A DNA stretch of 35,846 nt, from contig CAJWMI010000005.1 of assembly GCA_913043185.1 (NCBI GenBank), forward strand, positions 1-35,846, given 5' to 3'. The DNA is from an uncultured Fidelibacterota bacterium (GTDB lineage Bacteria > Marinisomatota > Marinisomatia > Marinisomatales > UBA1611). The translations under genes were made by a program, and so were the position numbers. Below are positions 9,476-17,982 of this stretch, one piece after another; positions within the stretch are counted from its first letter, which is position 1, and the number at the start of each line of letters is the position of its first letter. The notes under the pieces are model-generated. The model was not told where the DNA came from. It did no database searches and saw nothing but the letters and a program-made list of their open reading frames with translations.

Positions 9476-10091
9476 CAGAAAAAATAAAAAAATAATTAAA
9501 GACCCTCTAATGGGAGAGAACCCGATCTCAATTCACATATTAGGGATATGTTCAGCGCTTGCAATTACAACAAAGATTGATACCGCTGTTGTAATGACGC
9601 TTGCAGTGGTTGCTGTACTTTCTATATCAAATACTGTGGTTGCTTTGCTAAGAAAACTTATACCAAATAAGGTAAGAATAATCATTCAAATGAGCGTTAT
9701 TGCCTCCCTAGTGAGTATCACCGATGAGATACTAGCAGCCTATTACTATGATATGAGCAAGCTCCTCGGCGTTTTTTTAGGTCTGATCATTACAAACTGC
9801 ATTGTTCTTGGAAGGTTAGAAGCATTTGCAATGCAAAACTCTCCTGGTAAAGCTTTTTTAGATGGCATGGGCAATGGATTAGGCTATGGTGCAATCTTAA
9901 TAGCAGTCGCATTTTTTAGAGAGTTTTTTGGTTTTGGAAGCATTTATGGATACAATGTAATTAATGATAACCTATATTTTAGTGGTTACGAGAACAATGG
10001 ACTGATGATACTGTCACCAGGCGCCTTTATTATTTTAGGTTTAATTGTTTGGGTGCATAGGTCATATACTAAAGTGGTAGACAAAGAGTAA
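9456..10091 (+). CDS. nqrD: Na+-translocating NADH:quinone reductase subunit D
   Basis: NqrD is an integral membrane subunit with six predicted helices and 211 residues. With NqrE it forms a pseudo-symmetric pair that holds an intramembrane iron centre. The two conserved cysteines are C32 (HILGICSALAIT) and C115 (LIITNCIVLGRLEAFA). DPLMGENPISIHILGICSALA and GFGSIYGYNV are typical. This iron centre is what NqrM, encoded at 12985-13158, is known to help install. The start overlaps nqrC by 20 bases. Confidence 0.96.
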   Translation: MKLSLFSRKNKKIIKDPLMGENPISIHILGICSALAITTKIDTAVVMTLAVVAVLSISNTVVALLRKLIPNKVRIIIQMSVIASLVSITDEILAAYYYDMSKLLGVFLGLIITNCIVLGRLEAFAMQNSPGKAFLDGMGNGLGYGAILIAVAFFREFFGFGSIYGYNVINDNLYFSGYENNGLMILSPGAFIILGLIVWVHRSYTKVVDKE

Positions 10092-10093
10092 AC

Positions 10094-10702
10094 ATGCAGC
10101 ACTACATCAATATCATAATCAATAGTGTTTTTATTGAGAATATAGTTCTCGTTTATTTCTTAGGTATGTGTTCGTTCCTGTCAATATCAAAAAAAGTAGA
10201 AACCTCTATTGGTTTAGGCTTCGCTGTTATCTTTGTATTATCAATAACCGCACCCGCTAACTGGGCTCTCAACGAATATCTCCTTGCTGAAGGAGCTTTG
10301 GCTTGGGCAGGATTAGAAGATATTAATCTTGATTTTTTACAGTTTATTGTTTTTATATCTGTGATCGCTGCTATGGTTCAGCTTGTCGAAATGTTATTGG
10401 ATAGGTTTTCTCCAGTTCTGTATTATAATCTTGGAATATTTCTTCCTTTAATCACCGTAAACTGTTCCATATTGGGCTGTTCTTTGTTTCTTGTTGAAAG
10501 GGAATATAATCTTGCAGAGGCAACCGTATATGGATTTGGATCTGGATTAGGTTTCTTCTTGGCAATTGTTTCTCTAGCAACAATCAGGAAAAGAATGAGA
10601 TACTCTAATGTTCCTCCAACTCTAAGAGGGGTAGGTATGAGTATGCTTTTAACCGGTCTTATTTCTATGGCCTTTCTTGGTTTTTCTGGTATTAGTCTGT
10701 AG
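10094..10702 (+). CDS. nqrE: Na+-translocating NADH:quinone reductase subunit E
   Basis: NqrE is the partner of NqrD, with 202 residues and about six membrane helices in inverted topology. The conserved cysteines are C26 (YFLGMCSFLSIS) and C124 (LITVNCSILGCSLF), which with NqrD C32 and C115 make the four-cysteine iron site. EREYNLAEATVYGFGSGLGFFLAI is the family C-terminal block. It starts two bases after nqrD and stops just before nqrF. Confidence 0.96.
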   Translation: MQHYINIIINSVFIENIVLVYFLGMCSFLSISKKVETSIGLGFAVIFVLSITAPANWALNEYLLAEGALAWAGLEDINLDFLQFIVFISVIAAMVQLVEMLLDRFSPVLYYNLGIFLPLITVNCSILGCSLFLVEREYNLAEATVYGFGSGLGFFLAIVSLATIRKRMRYSNVPPTLRGVGMSMLLTGLISMAFLGFSGISL

Positions 10703-10717
10703 GAGTATTTGAAAAAT

Positions 10718-11947
10718 ATGGAATTTACAATTATCAGCACCTTGGTTTTTACAAGTATAATAGTTTTGCTGGTATTAATCCTTAATATTGCAGAAAAAAA
10801 CTTACTTCCTCAGGGCGATGTCTCAATTTTAATTAATGATGAGCCTGATAAAGCAATCACGGTTGGAACCGGAGGCACATTGCTTGGCGCGTTAAGCGGA
10901 CAAAATGTTTTTTTGCCATCTGCCTGTGGAGGCGGTGGCACATGTGCAATGTGTAAGTGTCAGATTTTTGAAGGAGGTGGTGATATTCTACCTACAGAAA
11001 CGGGCCACATTAGTAGGCCAGAGGCTAAAGAAAACTGGCGACTTGCTTGCCAGGTAAAGGTAAAGCAAAATATGAAAATTCATGTTCCGGATGAGGTTTT
11101 TAGTGTCCGTAAGTGGGACTGTACGGTTAGGTCGAACATTGACGTTGCCACATTTATAAGAGAATTTGTAATCGATCTTCCCCCGGGAGAAAACTTAGAC
11201 TTTAAAGCAGGTGGATATATTCAAATTGATATTCCTGAATATCACAATCTTGGTTTTAAGAATTTTGATATTGATAAAAAATATCACGAAGACTGGGATA
11301 AGTACAATATATGGGGGCTTGTAGCAAACAATGATGAGCCTGAATTTCGTGCATATTCTATGGCAAATCATCCGGCGGAGGGAAACAAGGTAATGTTAAA
11401 TGTCCGTATTGCTACTCCACCTCCGGCTCTTTGGAACGATGTCCCTCCCGGCATTGCATCATCCTATATTTATAATTTGAAAGCTGATGATCCTGTTACT
11501 ATATCTGGACCATATGGCGAATTTTTCATTAAAGACACAGATCGTGAGATGGTATATATTGGTGGAGGTGCAGGGATGGCTCCAATGCGTTCTCACTTGT
11601 TTCATCTTTTTCACACTCTAAAAACCGGTCGTAAGGTTTCATTCTGGTATGGAGCAAGATCATTGAGAGAAATGTTTTATGATGATGAGTTTAAAACAAT
11701 AGCAGAGCAATTTCCCAACTTTAGTTATCATGTTGCTCTGTCTGAGCCATTGCCTGAAGATAATTGGACTGGTCCAACCGGTTTTATTCATCAGGTTACC
11801 CATGATAATTACCTTAGCAAGCATGAAGACCCAACGGAGATAGAATATTATATGTGTGGGCCCCCTCCAATGATCAAGGCTGTTGAAGATATGCTTGACA
11901 GTCTTGGTGTAGAAAAAGAAATGATTGCGTTTGATAGTTTTGGCTAA
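10718..11947 (+). CDS. nqrF: Na+-translocating NADH:quinone reductase subunit F
   Basis: NqrF is the NADH-oxidising entry subunit. It has an N-terminal membrane helix (residues ~5-25), a plant-type [2Fe-2S] domain and a ferredoxin-reductase-like FAD/NADH domain. Starting at ATG 10718, the cluster cysteines fall at C70, C76, C79 and C111 ([13 protein letters not shown], then LACQV), the numbering known from Vibrio cholerae NqrF, which favours this start over the in-frame TTG at 10709. AGGAG at 10701-10705 lies 12 bases from ATG but only 3 from TTG. The FAD motif RAYSMAN, the NADH-site [12 protein letters not shown] and the C-terminal YMCGPPPM...DSFG are intact. The protein has 409 residues. 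Confidence 0.96.
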   Translation: MEFTIISTLVFTSIIVLLVLILNIAEKNLLPQGDVSILINDEPDKAITVGTGGTLLGALSGQNVFLPSACGGGGTCAMCKCQIFEGGGDILPTETGHISRPEAKENWRLACQVKVKQNMKIHVPDEVFSVRKWDCTVRSNIDVATFIREFVIDLPPGENLDFKAGGYIQIDIPEYHNLGFKNFDIDKKYHEDWDKYNIWGLVANNDEPEFRAYSMANHPAEGNKVMLNVRIATPPPALWNDVPPGIASSYIYNLKADDPVTISGPYGEFFIKDTDREMVYIGGGAGMAPMRSHLFHLFHTLKTGRKVSFWYGARSLREMFYDDEFKTIAEQFPNFSYHVALSEPLPEDNWTGPTGFIHQVTHDNYLSKHEDPTEIEYYMCGPPPMIKAVEDMLDSLGVEKEMIAFDSFG

Positions 11948-11966
11948 TAGTCAGCTTAATAAATTA

Positions 11967-12977
11967 ATGACTAGAGCCCAATTGATATTGGGCTTTTTGT
12001 TTTTATTTACATCGTGCGATAGATATTATAATAGTTATATTATTTCTGGTGCGACAATGGGGACGACTTACTCGGTCAAGCTAGTTTTTAATAATACGAA
12101 ATACGAAATGAATATGATTAATAATTCTATAGACTCAATCTTGATTAATCTTAATCAACAGATGTCTACGTGGATTGAGAATAGTGAGATTTCCTTATTT
12201 AATAAAAGTTTGTTTGTTACGCCTTATAAAATATCAGATGATTTTTATTATGTTCTACAGCAAGGTAAAATTATTAATCAGAAAACTGATGGCGCATTTG
12301 ACTATACGATATACCCAATTGCAGATCTTTGGGGTTTTGGACCTAACTCAGATAATGATAAAACCAATCCAGGAAATTCTGACATAGATAAAGTTTTAAC
12401 CTATGTTGGTACAGATAAGATTAAACTAGAATATCCATATATTAAAAAGCTTCATCCTAAAATCAAGTTAGATCTCAATGCAATCGCCAAAGGGTATGCC
12501 GTGGACAAAATACACGATTGGTTAGAGTCTAGGGGATTTTCTAACATATATGTTGAAATTGGTGGGGAGATTAAATGCAGCGGAGAAAATATACGTAGGG
12601 AAATCTGGAGAGTTGGTATTGATATGCCAATCAAATCATCTGTTCCTGGCCAGGAATTATACACAACTTTGCAATTAGAAAACAAAGCAATGGCAACTTC
12701 TGGAAGTTATAGAAATTATAGAGTCCAAGATGGTCAAACAATAAATCACACTATAGATCCAGCCTCAGGTTTTCCTAAAGAAACAAATATTGTTTCTGTT
12801 AGTGTTAAATCAGATAATTGTCTTAATGCAGACGCGTGGGCAACTGCGTTAATGGTTTTATCATATGAAGATGGGATAAAAAAAGTAGAGCAGGATAATA
12901 CTATCGAGGCTCTATGGGTTATTTTAAATATTGGTAATAGTTTTGAGCACTACAGTTCAAGCGGTTTTTTTAAATAG
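11967..12977 (+). CDS. apbE: FAD:protein FMN transferase (lipoprotein)
   Basis: ApbE transfers FMN from FAD to a threonine in SGAT motifs and so flavinylates NqrB and NqrC. The ATG at 11967 gives a compact lipoprotein signal ending in the lipobox FTSC (Cys17), so the mature enzyme would be anchored in the periplasm; an in-frame TTG at 11925 would only add residues before it. Family motifs follow: GATMGTTYSV (~29-38), LDLNAIAKGYAVDKI (~171), VEIGGEIKCSG (~196), MATSGSYRNY, HTIDPASGFP (~264) and NADAWATALMVL. The length of 336 residues is normal. It follows nqrF closely, but a terminator hairpin overlaps its first codons. It converges on nqrM with only a 7-base gap. Confidence 0.94.
   Translation: MTRAQLILGFLFLFTSCDRYYNSYIISGATMGTTYSVKLVFNNTKYEMNMINNSIDSILINLNQQMSTWIENSEISLFNKSLFVTPYKISDDFYYVLQQGKIINQKTDGAFDYTIYPIADLWGFGPNSDNDKTNPGNSDIDKVLTYVGTDKIKLEYPYIKKLHPKIKLDLNAIAKGYAVDKIHDWLESRGFSNIYVEIGGEIKCSGENIRREIWRVGIDMPIKSSVPGQELYTTLQLENKAMATSGSYRNYRVQDGQTINHTIDPASGFPKETNIVSVSVKSDNCLNADAWATALMVLSYEDGIKKVEQDNTIEALWVILNIGNSFEHYSSSGFFK
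11975..12005 (+). terminator. Intrinsic terminator after nqrF, inside the apbE signal-peptide codons
   Basis: A perfect 8-bp stem (AGCCCAAT, 11975-11982; ATTGGGCT, 11987-11994) closes a 4-base TGAT loop. It is followed directly by TTTTTGTTTTT (ending at 12005), a textbook Rho-independent terminator on the + strand. It lies 28 bases after the nqrF stop, where the end of the nqr transcript would be expected. The same bases encode residues 3-13 of ApbE. The reverse orientation has no T tract, so it is one-directional. Confidence 0.75.
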
Positions 12978-12984
12978 AGACTAA

Positions 12985-13158
12985 TTAGGTAGCTTCAAGC
13001 GTCTCACACTTTTGTGGGTCACCACCACATATTGTGCAGTCTCCATCTGCGCCAATTCCTCCACAACTTCCCTGGATAGGCTTATTATCAAATATTACAC
13101 CTATTGACAGCCCTAGAATCGCTAAGCCAAAAATAATTATTGATAAATATACTGTCAT
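12985..13158 (-). CDS. nqrM: NqrM, small Na+-NQR maturation protein
   Basis: This minus-strand gene encodes 57 residues starting MTVYLSIIIFGLAILGLSIG. It has one N-terminal membrane helix (residues ~4-23), then KPIQGSCGGIG and four cysteines at 32, 41, 44 and 51 (pattern C-x8-C-x2-C-x6-C). This matches the DUF539/NqrM family, in which a helix precedes QGSCGG(L/I)G and clustered cysteines. NqrM is needed to mature Na+-NQR, most likely by supplying iron to the NqrD/NqrE cysteine site. The start is supported by AGGA about five bases upstream on the minus strand. It is the only minus-strand gene here, convergent with apbE and divergent from the antiporter gene, so it has its own promoter. Confidence 0.9.
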   Translation of the reverse strand: MTVYLSIIIFGLAILGLSIGVIFDNKPIQGSCGGIGADGDCTICGGDPQKCETLEAT

Positions 13159-13220
13159 AGTATCCTAATTTACGATAGTATCACTATTACTTATCATAAA
13201 GAAAATTGTGTAACTTTAAT

Positions 13221-13240
13221 GTTCGTTATAATTGTCGAAC
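13221..13240 (+). promoter_or_regulatory. Dyad GTTCG-N10-CGAAC overlapping a candidate -10 box
   Basis: A 20-base inverted repeat with perfect 5-base arms (13221-13225 and 13236-13240) brackets TATAAT at 13227-13232. That hexamer sits about 20 bases before AAAGGTG, the ribosome site of the antiporter gene at 13254. The -35 is weak (TTGTGT at 13206-13211, spacing 15). A -10 box inside a dyad is the layout of an operator for a dimeric regulator. It lies in the divergent gap between nqrM and the antiporter, but its role is inferred from position only. Confidence 0.4.
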
Positions 13241-13253
13241 AAAGGTGTATTTA

Positions 13254-14684
13254 ATGCAAAGAAAATTAATTATAGTTTTATCTTTTTTATTGCCGGTTCT
13301 ATGCCTAGGTGCTGGCGGCGACCATGTTTCTGGTTTTCATTTAGATGGCAGTATAGAAAATATGGGTATTATCTGGGTAGTGCCATTTGCAGGCATATTG
13401 CTGTCTATTGCAATCTTCCCCTTGGTTCTGCCAGAATTTTGGCACCATAATTTTGGGAAGGTGTCACTATTCTGGGCCTCTATTTTGATAATTCCTTTTC
13501 TAATCAAAGAAGGCGTCTCTATTACCCTGTATGAGCTTCTGCATGTTGGGTTATTAGAATATATTCCATTTATTATTTTATTGCTTGCTCTGTTTACTAT
13601 TTCAGGAGGAGTAAGGCTTACAGGAACATTAGTAGGTACCCCCATAGTTAACCTGCTTATTATTCTAATTGGTACCCTGCTAGCAAGCTGGATGGGAACG
13701 ACTGGTGCTGCTATGCTTTTGATTAGGCCGTTAATCAATGCAAATAAACATAGAAAAAATAAGGTTCACATTATTGTCTTTTTCATATTTCTTGTTGCAA
13801 ATATTGGAGGCTCACTAACTCCGCTTGGCGACCCTCCATTATTTTTAGGGTTCTTGAAAGGAGTTGACTTTTTTTGGACAACCAGTGCAATGCTAATTCC
13901 AATGTTATTTATGGTTGTGTCACTGCTTATTATTTTTTATTTCCTAGATTCATATTATCTAAAAAAAGAAAACATAAATATTCAGCCAAGCGATGAAAAA
14001 ACAAAACTCGGAGTAGAGGGTGTATTTAACCTCGGCCTTATACTAGGTGTTATTGGGGCTGTCTTAGTCAGCGGTTTTTGGAAGCCACATATTAGTCTTG
14101 AAGTATATCATGGTGTTCACCTAGAGCTACAAAATATAGCTCGAGATTTATTATTATTAGGATTAGCATATACAAGCTGGACATACACGCCGCAGCAGAT
14201 TAGAAAAGATAATGAATACACATGGTTTCCAATCATTGAGGTTGCAAAACTATTCGCAGGAATTTTTATAACAATTATCCCTGCGATTGCAATATTAAAA
14301 GCAGGAACTAATGGTGCACTTGCAGGTATAATTAGCTCAGTCTCTAATGAAAGTGATCCAATCAATATGATGTATTTTTGGTATACGGGTATATTATCAA
14401 GCTTCTTGGATAATGCTCCAACCTATTTGGTATTTTTTAATACCGCAGGAGGTGATCCTATTGTTTTAATGGGTGAAATGAAAAATACCCTTTTGGCAAT
14501 CTCTATGGGTGCAGTTTTTATGGGAGCAAATACTTATATTGGAAATGCTCCAAATTTTATGGTAAAGTCTATATCTGAGTCTTCAGGAATAGAGATGCCA
14601 AGTTTTTTTGGTTTCTTTTTTAAATGGGCGATACCTATCCTAATGCCACTATTTATAATTGTAAGCTGGTTATTTTTCGGATGA
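13254..14684 (+). CDS. Sodium:proton antiporter-like protein (NhaD/ArsB superfamily)
   Basis: This is a polytopic membrane protein of 476 residues with 11-13 predicted helices and an N-terminal signal-like stretch. ATG 13254 is chosen because AAAGGTG lies about six bases upstream; a longer frame back to 13206 has no such site. Ion-transporter superfamily motifs include SWMGTTGAAMLLIRPLINAN (~145-165), the hairpin-loop segment ANIGGSLTPLGDPPLFLGFL (~183-202) and its second-half counterpart SSFLDNAPTYLVFFN (~382). Relatives are usually annotated as Na+/H+ antiporters. Beside nqrA-F it would exchange Na+ for H+ and balance the Na+ gradient made by NQR. Substrate is inferred; ArsB- and citrate-type transporters share the fold. 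Its TGA overlaps the next ATG (ATGA). Confidence 0.8.
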   Translation: MQRKLIIVLSFLLPVLCLGAGGDHVSGFHLDGSIENMGIIWVVPFAGILLSIAIFPLVLPEFWHHNFGKVSLFWASILIIPFLIKEGVSITLYELLHVGLLEYIPFIILLLALFTISGGVRLTGTLVGTPIVNLLIILIGTLLASWMGTTGAAMLLIRPLINANKHRKNKVHIIVFFIFLVANIGGSLTPLGDPPLFLGFLKGVDFFWTTSAMLIPMLFMVVSLLIIFYFLDSYYLKKENINIQPSDEKTKLGVEGVFNLGLILGVIGAVLVSGFWKPHISLEVYHGVHLELQNIARDLLLLGLAYTSWTYTPQQIRKDNEYTWFPIIEVAKLFAGIFITIIPAIAILKAGTNGALAGIISSVSNESDPINMMYFWYTGILSSFLDNAPTYLVFFNTAGGDPIVLMGEMKNTLLAISMGAVFMGANTYIGNAPNFMVKSISESSGIEMPSFFGFFFKWAIPILMPLFIIVSWLFFG

Positions 14685-15226
14685 GAATAACTAAAGTAAC
14701 AACCAAGACTGGAGATAAAGGAGAAACTAGCCTGGGGACAGGCGAGAGAGTAAGAAAAGATCATCCTCGAGTTAATGCACTTGGAGACTTAGATTATTTA
14801 AACTCTGTTATTGGTTGGACTGTTGGCTCTTTTTCTGATAGTCAGATAGTTCGGGAGTTAAAAAAAATTCAGCAAGATATTTTTAATATTAGTGGCGATA
14901 TATCTTTACCAGGTAGTGAGTCTGTATTATTAAATAAAGAGCGTATAAAAGATATAGAAGATCAAATTGATATCATTACTAATAAGCTTCCGCCTCTTAA
15001 AGAATTTATTTTACCAGGCGGGAGCGAGCTTATTTCAAGACTGCATATCGCTAGAACCAGTTGCCGGAATGCAGAGCGGTCTCTGATCTCTATGTACGGC
15101 AATGATAACCTTAATCAGTTACATGCGAAGTACATGAACCGTCTTTCTGATTATTTGTTTTTATTAGCGCGATTAGTAAAGCATAATGAAGGCTCGAAAG
15201 AAGAACACTGGGACCTTGAAAAATGA
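14681..15226 (+). CDS. pduO: PduO-type ATP:cob(I)alamin adenosyltransferase
   Basis: The enzyme makes adenosylcobalamin from cob(I)alamin and ATP. ATG 14681 overlaps the antiporter stop as ATGA and gives 181 residues, normal for the family. The ATP-binding N-terminus TKTGDKGETSLGTGERVRKD (residues ~6-25), ALGDLDYLNSVIGW (~31) and the helix SRLHIARTSCRNAERSL (~120-136), then NRLSDYLFLLARLVKH, are diagnostic. The likely client in this window is the B12-dependent acyl-CoA mutase at 20482. A longer start at 14624 would run into the antiporter coding region and is less likely. Confidence 0.93.
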   Translation: MRITKVTTKTGDKGETSLGTGERVRKDHPRVNALGDLDYLNSVIGWTVGSFSDSQIVRELKKIQQDIFNISGDISLPGSESVLLNKERIKDIEDQIDIITNKLPPLKEFILPGGSELISRLHIARTSCRNAERSLISMYGNDNLNQLHAKYMNRLSDYLFLLARLVKHNEGSKEEHWDLEK

Positions 15227-16242
15227 ACTATAATAATACATATATTGACTGGGGTAAAGTGGATGAAATTATATCCTCAGCAAATAAAATTTTTCTTACT
15301 ACACATGAAAACCCTGATGGTGATGGTCTAGGATCAGAGGTAGCACTGTATCACCATCTTAATGAAATAGGGAAAGAAGTAAAAATTATTAATTGTTCAA
15401 CCACTCCAGATATGTATGACTTTTTAAATACGAATAATTGCATCGAGACATATGATGAAAATAAACATTCAGAGTGGGTAAAAAATGCCGACCTTGCTAT
15501 CGTTTTTGATGTTGGTGATTTTGAACGAACCCGCTCGTTAAAAAATGTCATAGATAGTAATGATATCCCAGTGATGAACATTGATCACCACCCTCATCCT
15601 GATAACCATGGCTTTTCCTATAATATAGTTGATATAAAGTCAGCAGCCACGGGTTGTATGGTACGTAGTTATTTAAAAGAAGCTAGAGATAAGCCTCTCA
15701 CAAAAGAAATTTGTGAGGGTATTTATGTGGCTGTTATGACTGACACAGGGTGCTTTAGATATAGCAATACAGATACATACTGTCACTCAATAGCCATAGA
15801 ATGTTTAGATAAGGGGGTAAACACAAACTTTATTTATCAGAAAATCTATGAAAACAGTTCAAAAACACGTGTCAGCGTTTTAGGCGAAATGATCTCTAAT
15901 ATTGGTTATGATTTAGATGGAGAATTCGCATGGTCGGTTGTGACCAATAATATGATGGATAAATATCATGCTACCAAAAATGATTTAGAGGGTTTTTCAG
16001 ATTTCATACGTTCTATAAGAGGAGTAGAAGTCGCTTTAATTATCTACGAGGTAGACTTGAGTTCCTGTAGAATAAATTTCCGTTCTAAAGGAGAGTATAC
16101 CGTTAACAATATTGCAAAATCATTTGGCGGAGGTGGTCATGCATTTGCTTCAGGCGCCGTGATTAATAAGTCACTTGATGAGGCAAAAGAGATGATCATT
16201 AATACTACAAAAAATATGATTCTAGAGCAGAGAAAAAATTAA
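15223..16242 (+). CDS. nrnA: DHH/DHHA1 phosphoesterase, NrnA-like
   Basis: This DHH-superfamily, Mn-dependent phosphoesterase has 339 residues. Metal-ligand motifs appear in order: THENPDGDGLGSE (~27), VFDVGDFERT (~95), the signature NIDHHPHPDN (~122) and MTDTGCFRYSNTD (~171). The DHHA1 substrate domain ends with SFGGGGHAFASGAVI (~300). Bacterial relatives of this size degrade short oligoribonucleotides (nanoRNA) and pAp, and some cleave pApA from c-di-AMP. A c-di-AMP cyclase is encoded at 28101, so a role in turnover of that signal is possible but not shown. Its ATG overlaps the previous stop (ATGA). Confidence 0.9.
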   Translation: MNYNNTYIDWGKVDEIISSANKIFLTTHENPDGDGLGSEVALYHHLNEIGKEVKIINCSTTPDMYDFLNTNNCIETYDENKHSEWVKNADLAIVFDVGDFERTRSLKNVIDSNDIPVMNIDHHPHPDNHGFSYNIVDIKSAATGCMVRSYLKEARDKPLTKEICEGIYVAVMTDTGCFRYSNTDTYCHSIAIECLDKGVNTNFIYQKIYENSSKTRVSVLGEMISNIGYDLDGEFAWSVVTNNMMDKYHATKNDLEGFSDFIRSIRGVEVALIIYEVDLSSCRINFRSKGEYTVNNIAKSFGGGGHAFASGAVINKSLDEAKEMIINTTKNMILEQRKN

Positions 16243-16244
16243 AA

Positions 16245-17120
16245 ATGAAGATATTGGTTGCAAAAGATGCTGGATATTGTTTTGGAGTTCGGGATGCGGT
16301 TAATCTTGCTCACAAAAGTGGTCAAGAGTATGAAGCGGTTTATATGCTTGGTGATATTGTTCACAATGAGAATGTTGTAGATGACCTAAGTAAGTCTGGA
16401 TCCATTGTTGTAAATAGCTTGGATGAAATCCCTCAAGATAAGCCGGTTTTGTTTCGAGCGCATGGAACAGATCCAAAGATCTGGAAAGATGCTCAAAAGA
16501 AAAAATTAAATGTTATTGATGCAACATGTCCTTTAGTTACAGAAATTCATGAGGAAATAAAGATTTTAGAATCTGAAAATAGAAAAACAATCATTATTGG
16601 TGATCATAACCATGATGAGGTTGTGGGTATCGCTGCTCAAGTAACAGACCCAATCATAATTTCAAATGTAGAAGAAGCACGTTCACTTAAAAAAATGAAG
16701 AGAGCTGGAGTAGTTAGTCAGTCCACCCAAATGATAGAAAATGTTCAAGAAATTATGAATGTATTAATGGAAAAAGTGTTTGACCTTAGGTTTGTAAATA
16801 CCATTTGCTTTCCAACTCGCAGGAATCATGAACAGATTAAAGAACTGGCAGAAATATGTGATTTAATGATTGTTATCGGCTCATTTACTAGTGCTAACTC
16901 AAAAAGGTTAACGAAGTTGTCTTTGGAACGAAATAGGAATTCATATCAGGTAATGGATGAAAATGATATTGATGAATCTTGGTTTAATAATATTGAGAGT
17001 ATAGGCATCTCAGCCGGTGCTTCTACTCCAGATAATATAATTGCGCAGGTCATTAAAAAAGTAAAAAAGATTTCAAGAATTAATAAAAAGGAAGAAATAT
17101 ATGAGCAGCAGTCCCTTTGA
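16245..17120 (+). CDS. ispH: 4-hydroxy-3-methylbut-2-enyl diphosphate reductase
   Basis: IspH catalyses the last MEP-pathway step, reducing HMBPP to IPP and DMAPP with a [4Fe-4S] cluster. The cluster cysteines are C12 (GYCFGVRDA), C95 (DATCPLV) and C188 (NTICFPTRR). Substrate residues include H73 (RAHG), H123 and E125 (HNHDEVVG), T161 (SQSTQM) and the TSANSK segment. At 291 residues it is normal length. FPTRR replaces the more common ATxxRQ after the third cysteine, a small variation. It shares 20 bases with pdxS. Dxs, the first enzyme of the same pathway, is encoded at 18580. Confidence 0.96.
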   Translation: MKILVAKDAGYCFGVRDAVNLAHKSGQEYEAVYMLGDIVHNENVVDDLSKSGSIVVNSLDEIPQDKPVLFRAHGTDPKIWKDAQKKKLNVIDATCPLVTEIHEEIKILESENRKTIIIGDHNHDEVVGIAAQVTDPIIISNVEEARSLKKMKRAGVVSQSTQMIENVQEIMNVLMEKVFDLRFVNTICFPTRRNHEQIKELAEICDLMIVIGSFTSANSKRLTKLSLERNRNSYQVMDENDIDESWFNNIESIGISAGASTPDNIIAQVIKKVKKISRINKKEEIYEQQSL

Positions 17121-17982
17121 CGTGAAGGTTGGTTTGGCAGAGATGTTAAAAGGCGGGGTGATTATGGATGTTACCAACCATGAGCAGGCAATAATAGCTG
17201 AGAAAGCAGGAGCATGCGCTGTAATGGCCCTTGAGAGGATACCATCAGACATACGTAAAGATGGTGGCATATCAAGAATGAGTGATCCGGAGATGATCAA
17301 AGAAATACAAAAGTCAGTTTCTATTCCAGTTATGGCTAAATGTAGGATAGGACACTTTGCAGAAGCTCAAGTACTTGAAGCTTTAGAAATTGATTTTATA
17401 GATGAGAGTGAGGTACTAACACCTGCGGATGAACACAATCATGTATGGAAACATGATTTTAAAGTACCATTTGTATGTGGATGTAGGAATCTTGGAGAGG
17501 CACTAAGGAGAATTGCTGAAGGTGCAGCTTTGATTAGGACAAAAGGAGAAGCCGGCAGTGGTAATATTGTAGAGGCCGTGCGACATATGAGAACTGTTGT
17601 AAATGATATCAAGAGATTAACTACTCTGAAGCATGATCAATTGGTTGCTGAATCAAAGAATATGGGAGCACCATTGGACTTAGTTATCCAGGTATCAGAA
17701 ACTGGTAACTTACCAGTCCCTAATTTTGCTGCAGGAGGTATCGCGACTCCAGCTGATGCTTCCTTAATGATGCAGCTTGGTGCAGAAACTGTGTTTGTTG
17801 GCTCAGGGATCTTTAAAAGTGAAGACCCTGAGGCAAGAGCAAAGGCAGTTGTAGAGGCAACCACGCACTACCAAGATCCTGAAAAAGTATTAGAGGCAAG
17901 TACAGGATTAAAGTCTGCTATGAAAGGACTAGATATGTCTGAGATTCCTGAGGATGAACGTTTACAGGAGCGTGGTTGGTGA
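17101..17982 (+). CDS. pdxS: Pyridoxal 5'-phosphate synthase subunit PdxS
   Basis: PdxS is the lyase of the DXP-independent vitamin B6 pathway; it builds PLP from ribose 5-phosphate, glyceraldehyde 3-phosphate and ammonia. The (beta/alpha)8 protein has 293 residues. Catalytic lysines are K80 ([14 protein letters not shown]), which binds the pentose, and K148 ([11 protein letters not shown]), the swinging lysine; D23 in VIMDVTN is also conserved. AAGGAAG lies just upstream of ATG 17101. The start lies inside the ispH end, and pdxT follows with a 4-base GTGA overlap, so the two subunits are coupled. Confidence 0.98.
   Translation: MSSSPFDVKVGLAEMLKGGVIMDVTNHEQAIIAEKAGACAVMALERIPSDIRKDGGISRMSDPEMIKEIQKSVSIPVMAKCRIGHFAEAQVLEALEIDFIDESEVLTPADEHNHVWKHDFKVPFVCGCRNLGEALRRIAEGAALIRTKGEAGSGNIVEAVRHMRTVVNDIKRLTTLKHDQLVAESKNMGAPLDLVIQVSETGNLPVPNFAAGGIATPADASLMMQLGAETVFVGSGIFKSEDPEARAKAVVEATTHYQDPEKVLEASTGLKSAMKGLDMSEIPEDERLQERGW

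Noticed and set aside
11925..11966. TTG 11925 as the apbE start
   Set aside because: It would put 14 polar residues before a compact lipoprotein signal that begins properly at ATG 11967.
12175..12387. 70-codon + strand frame inside apbE
   Set aside because: It is an out-of-frame shadow of ApbE, whose motifs continue through the same bases.
12976..13005. Hairpin GAGAC...GTCTC as a bidirectional terminator between apbE and nqrM
   Set aside because: Five base pairs with a loop of about 19 bases and no adjoining T tract is too weak.
13337..13738. 133-codon minus-strand frame opposite the antiporter gene
   Set aside because: It lies antisense to conserved antiporter motifs, and no ribosome site or family resemblance was seen.
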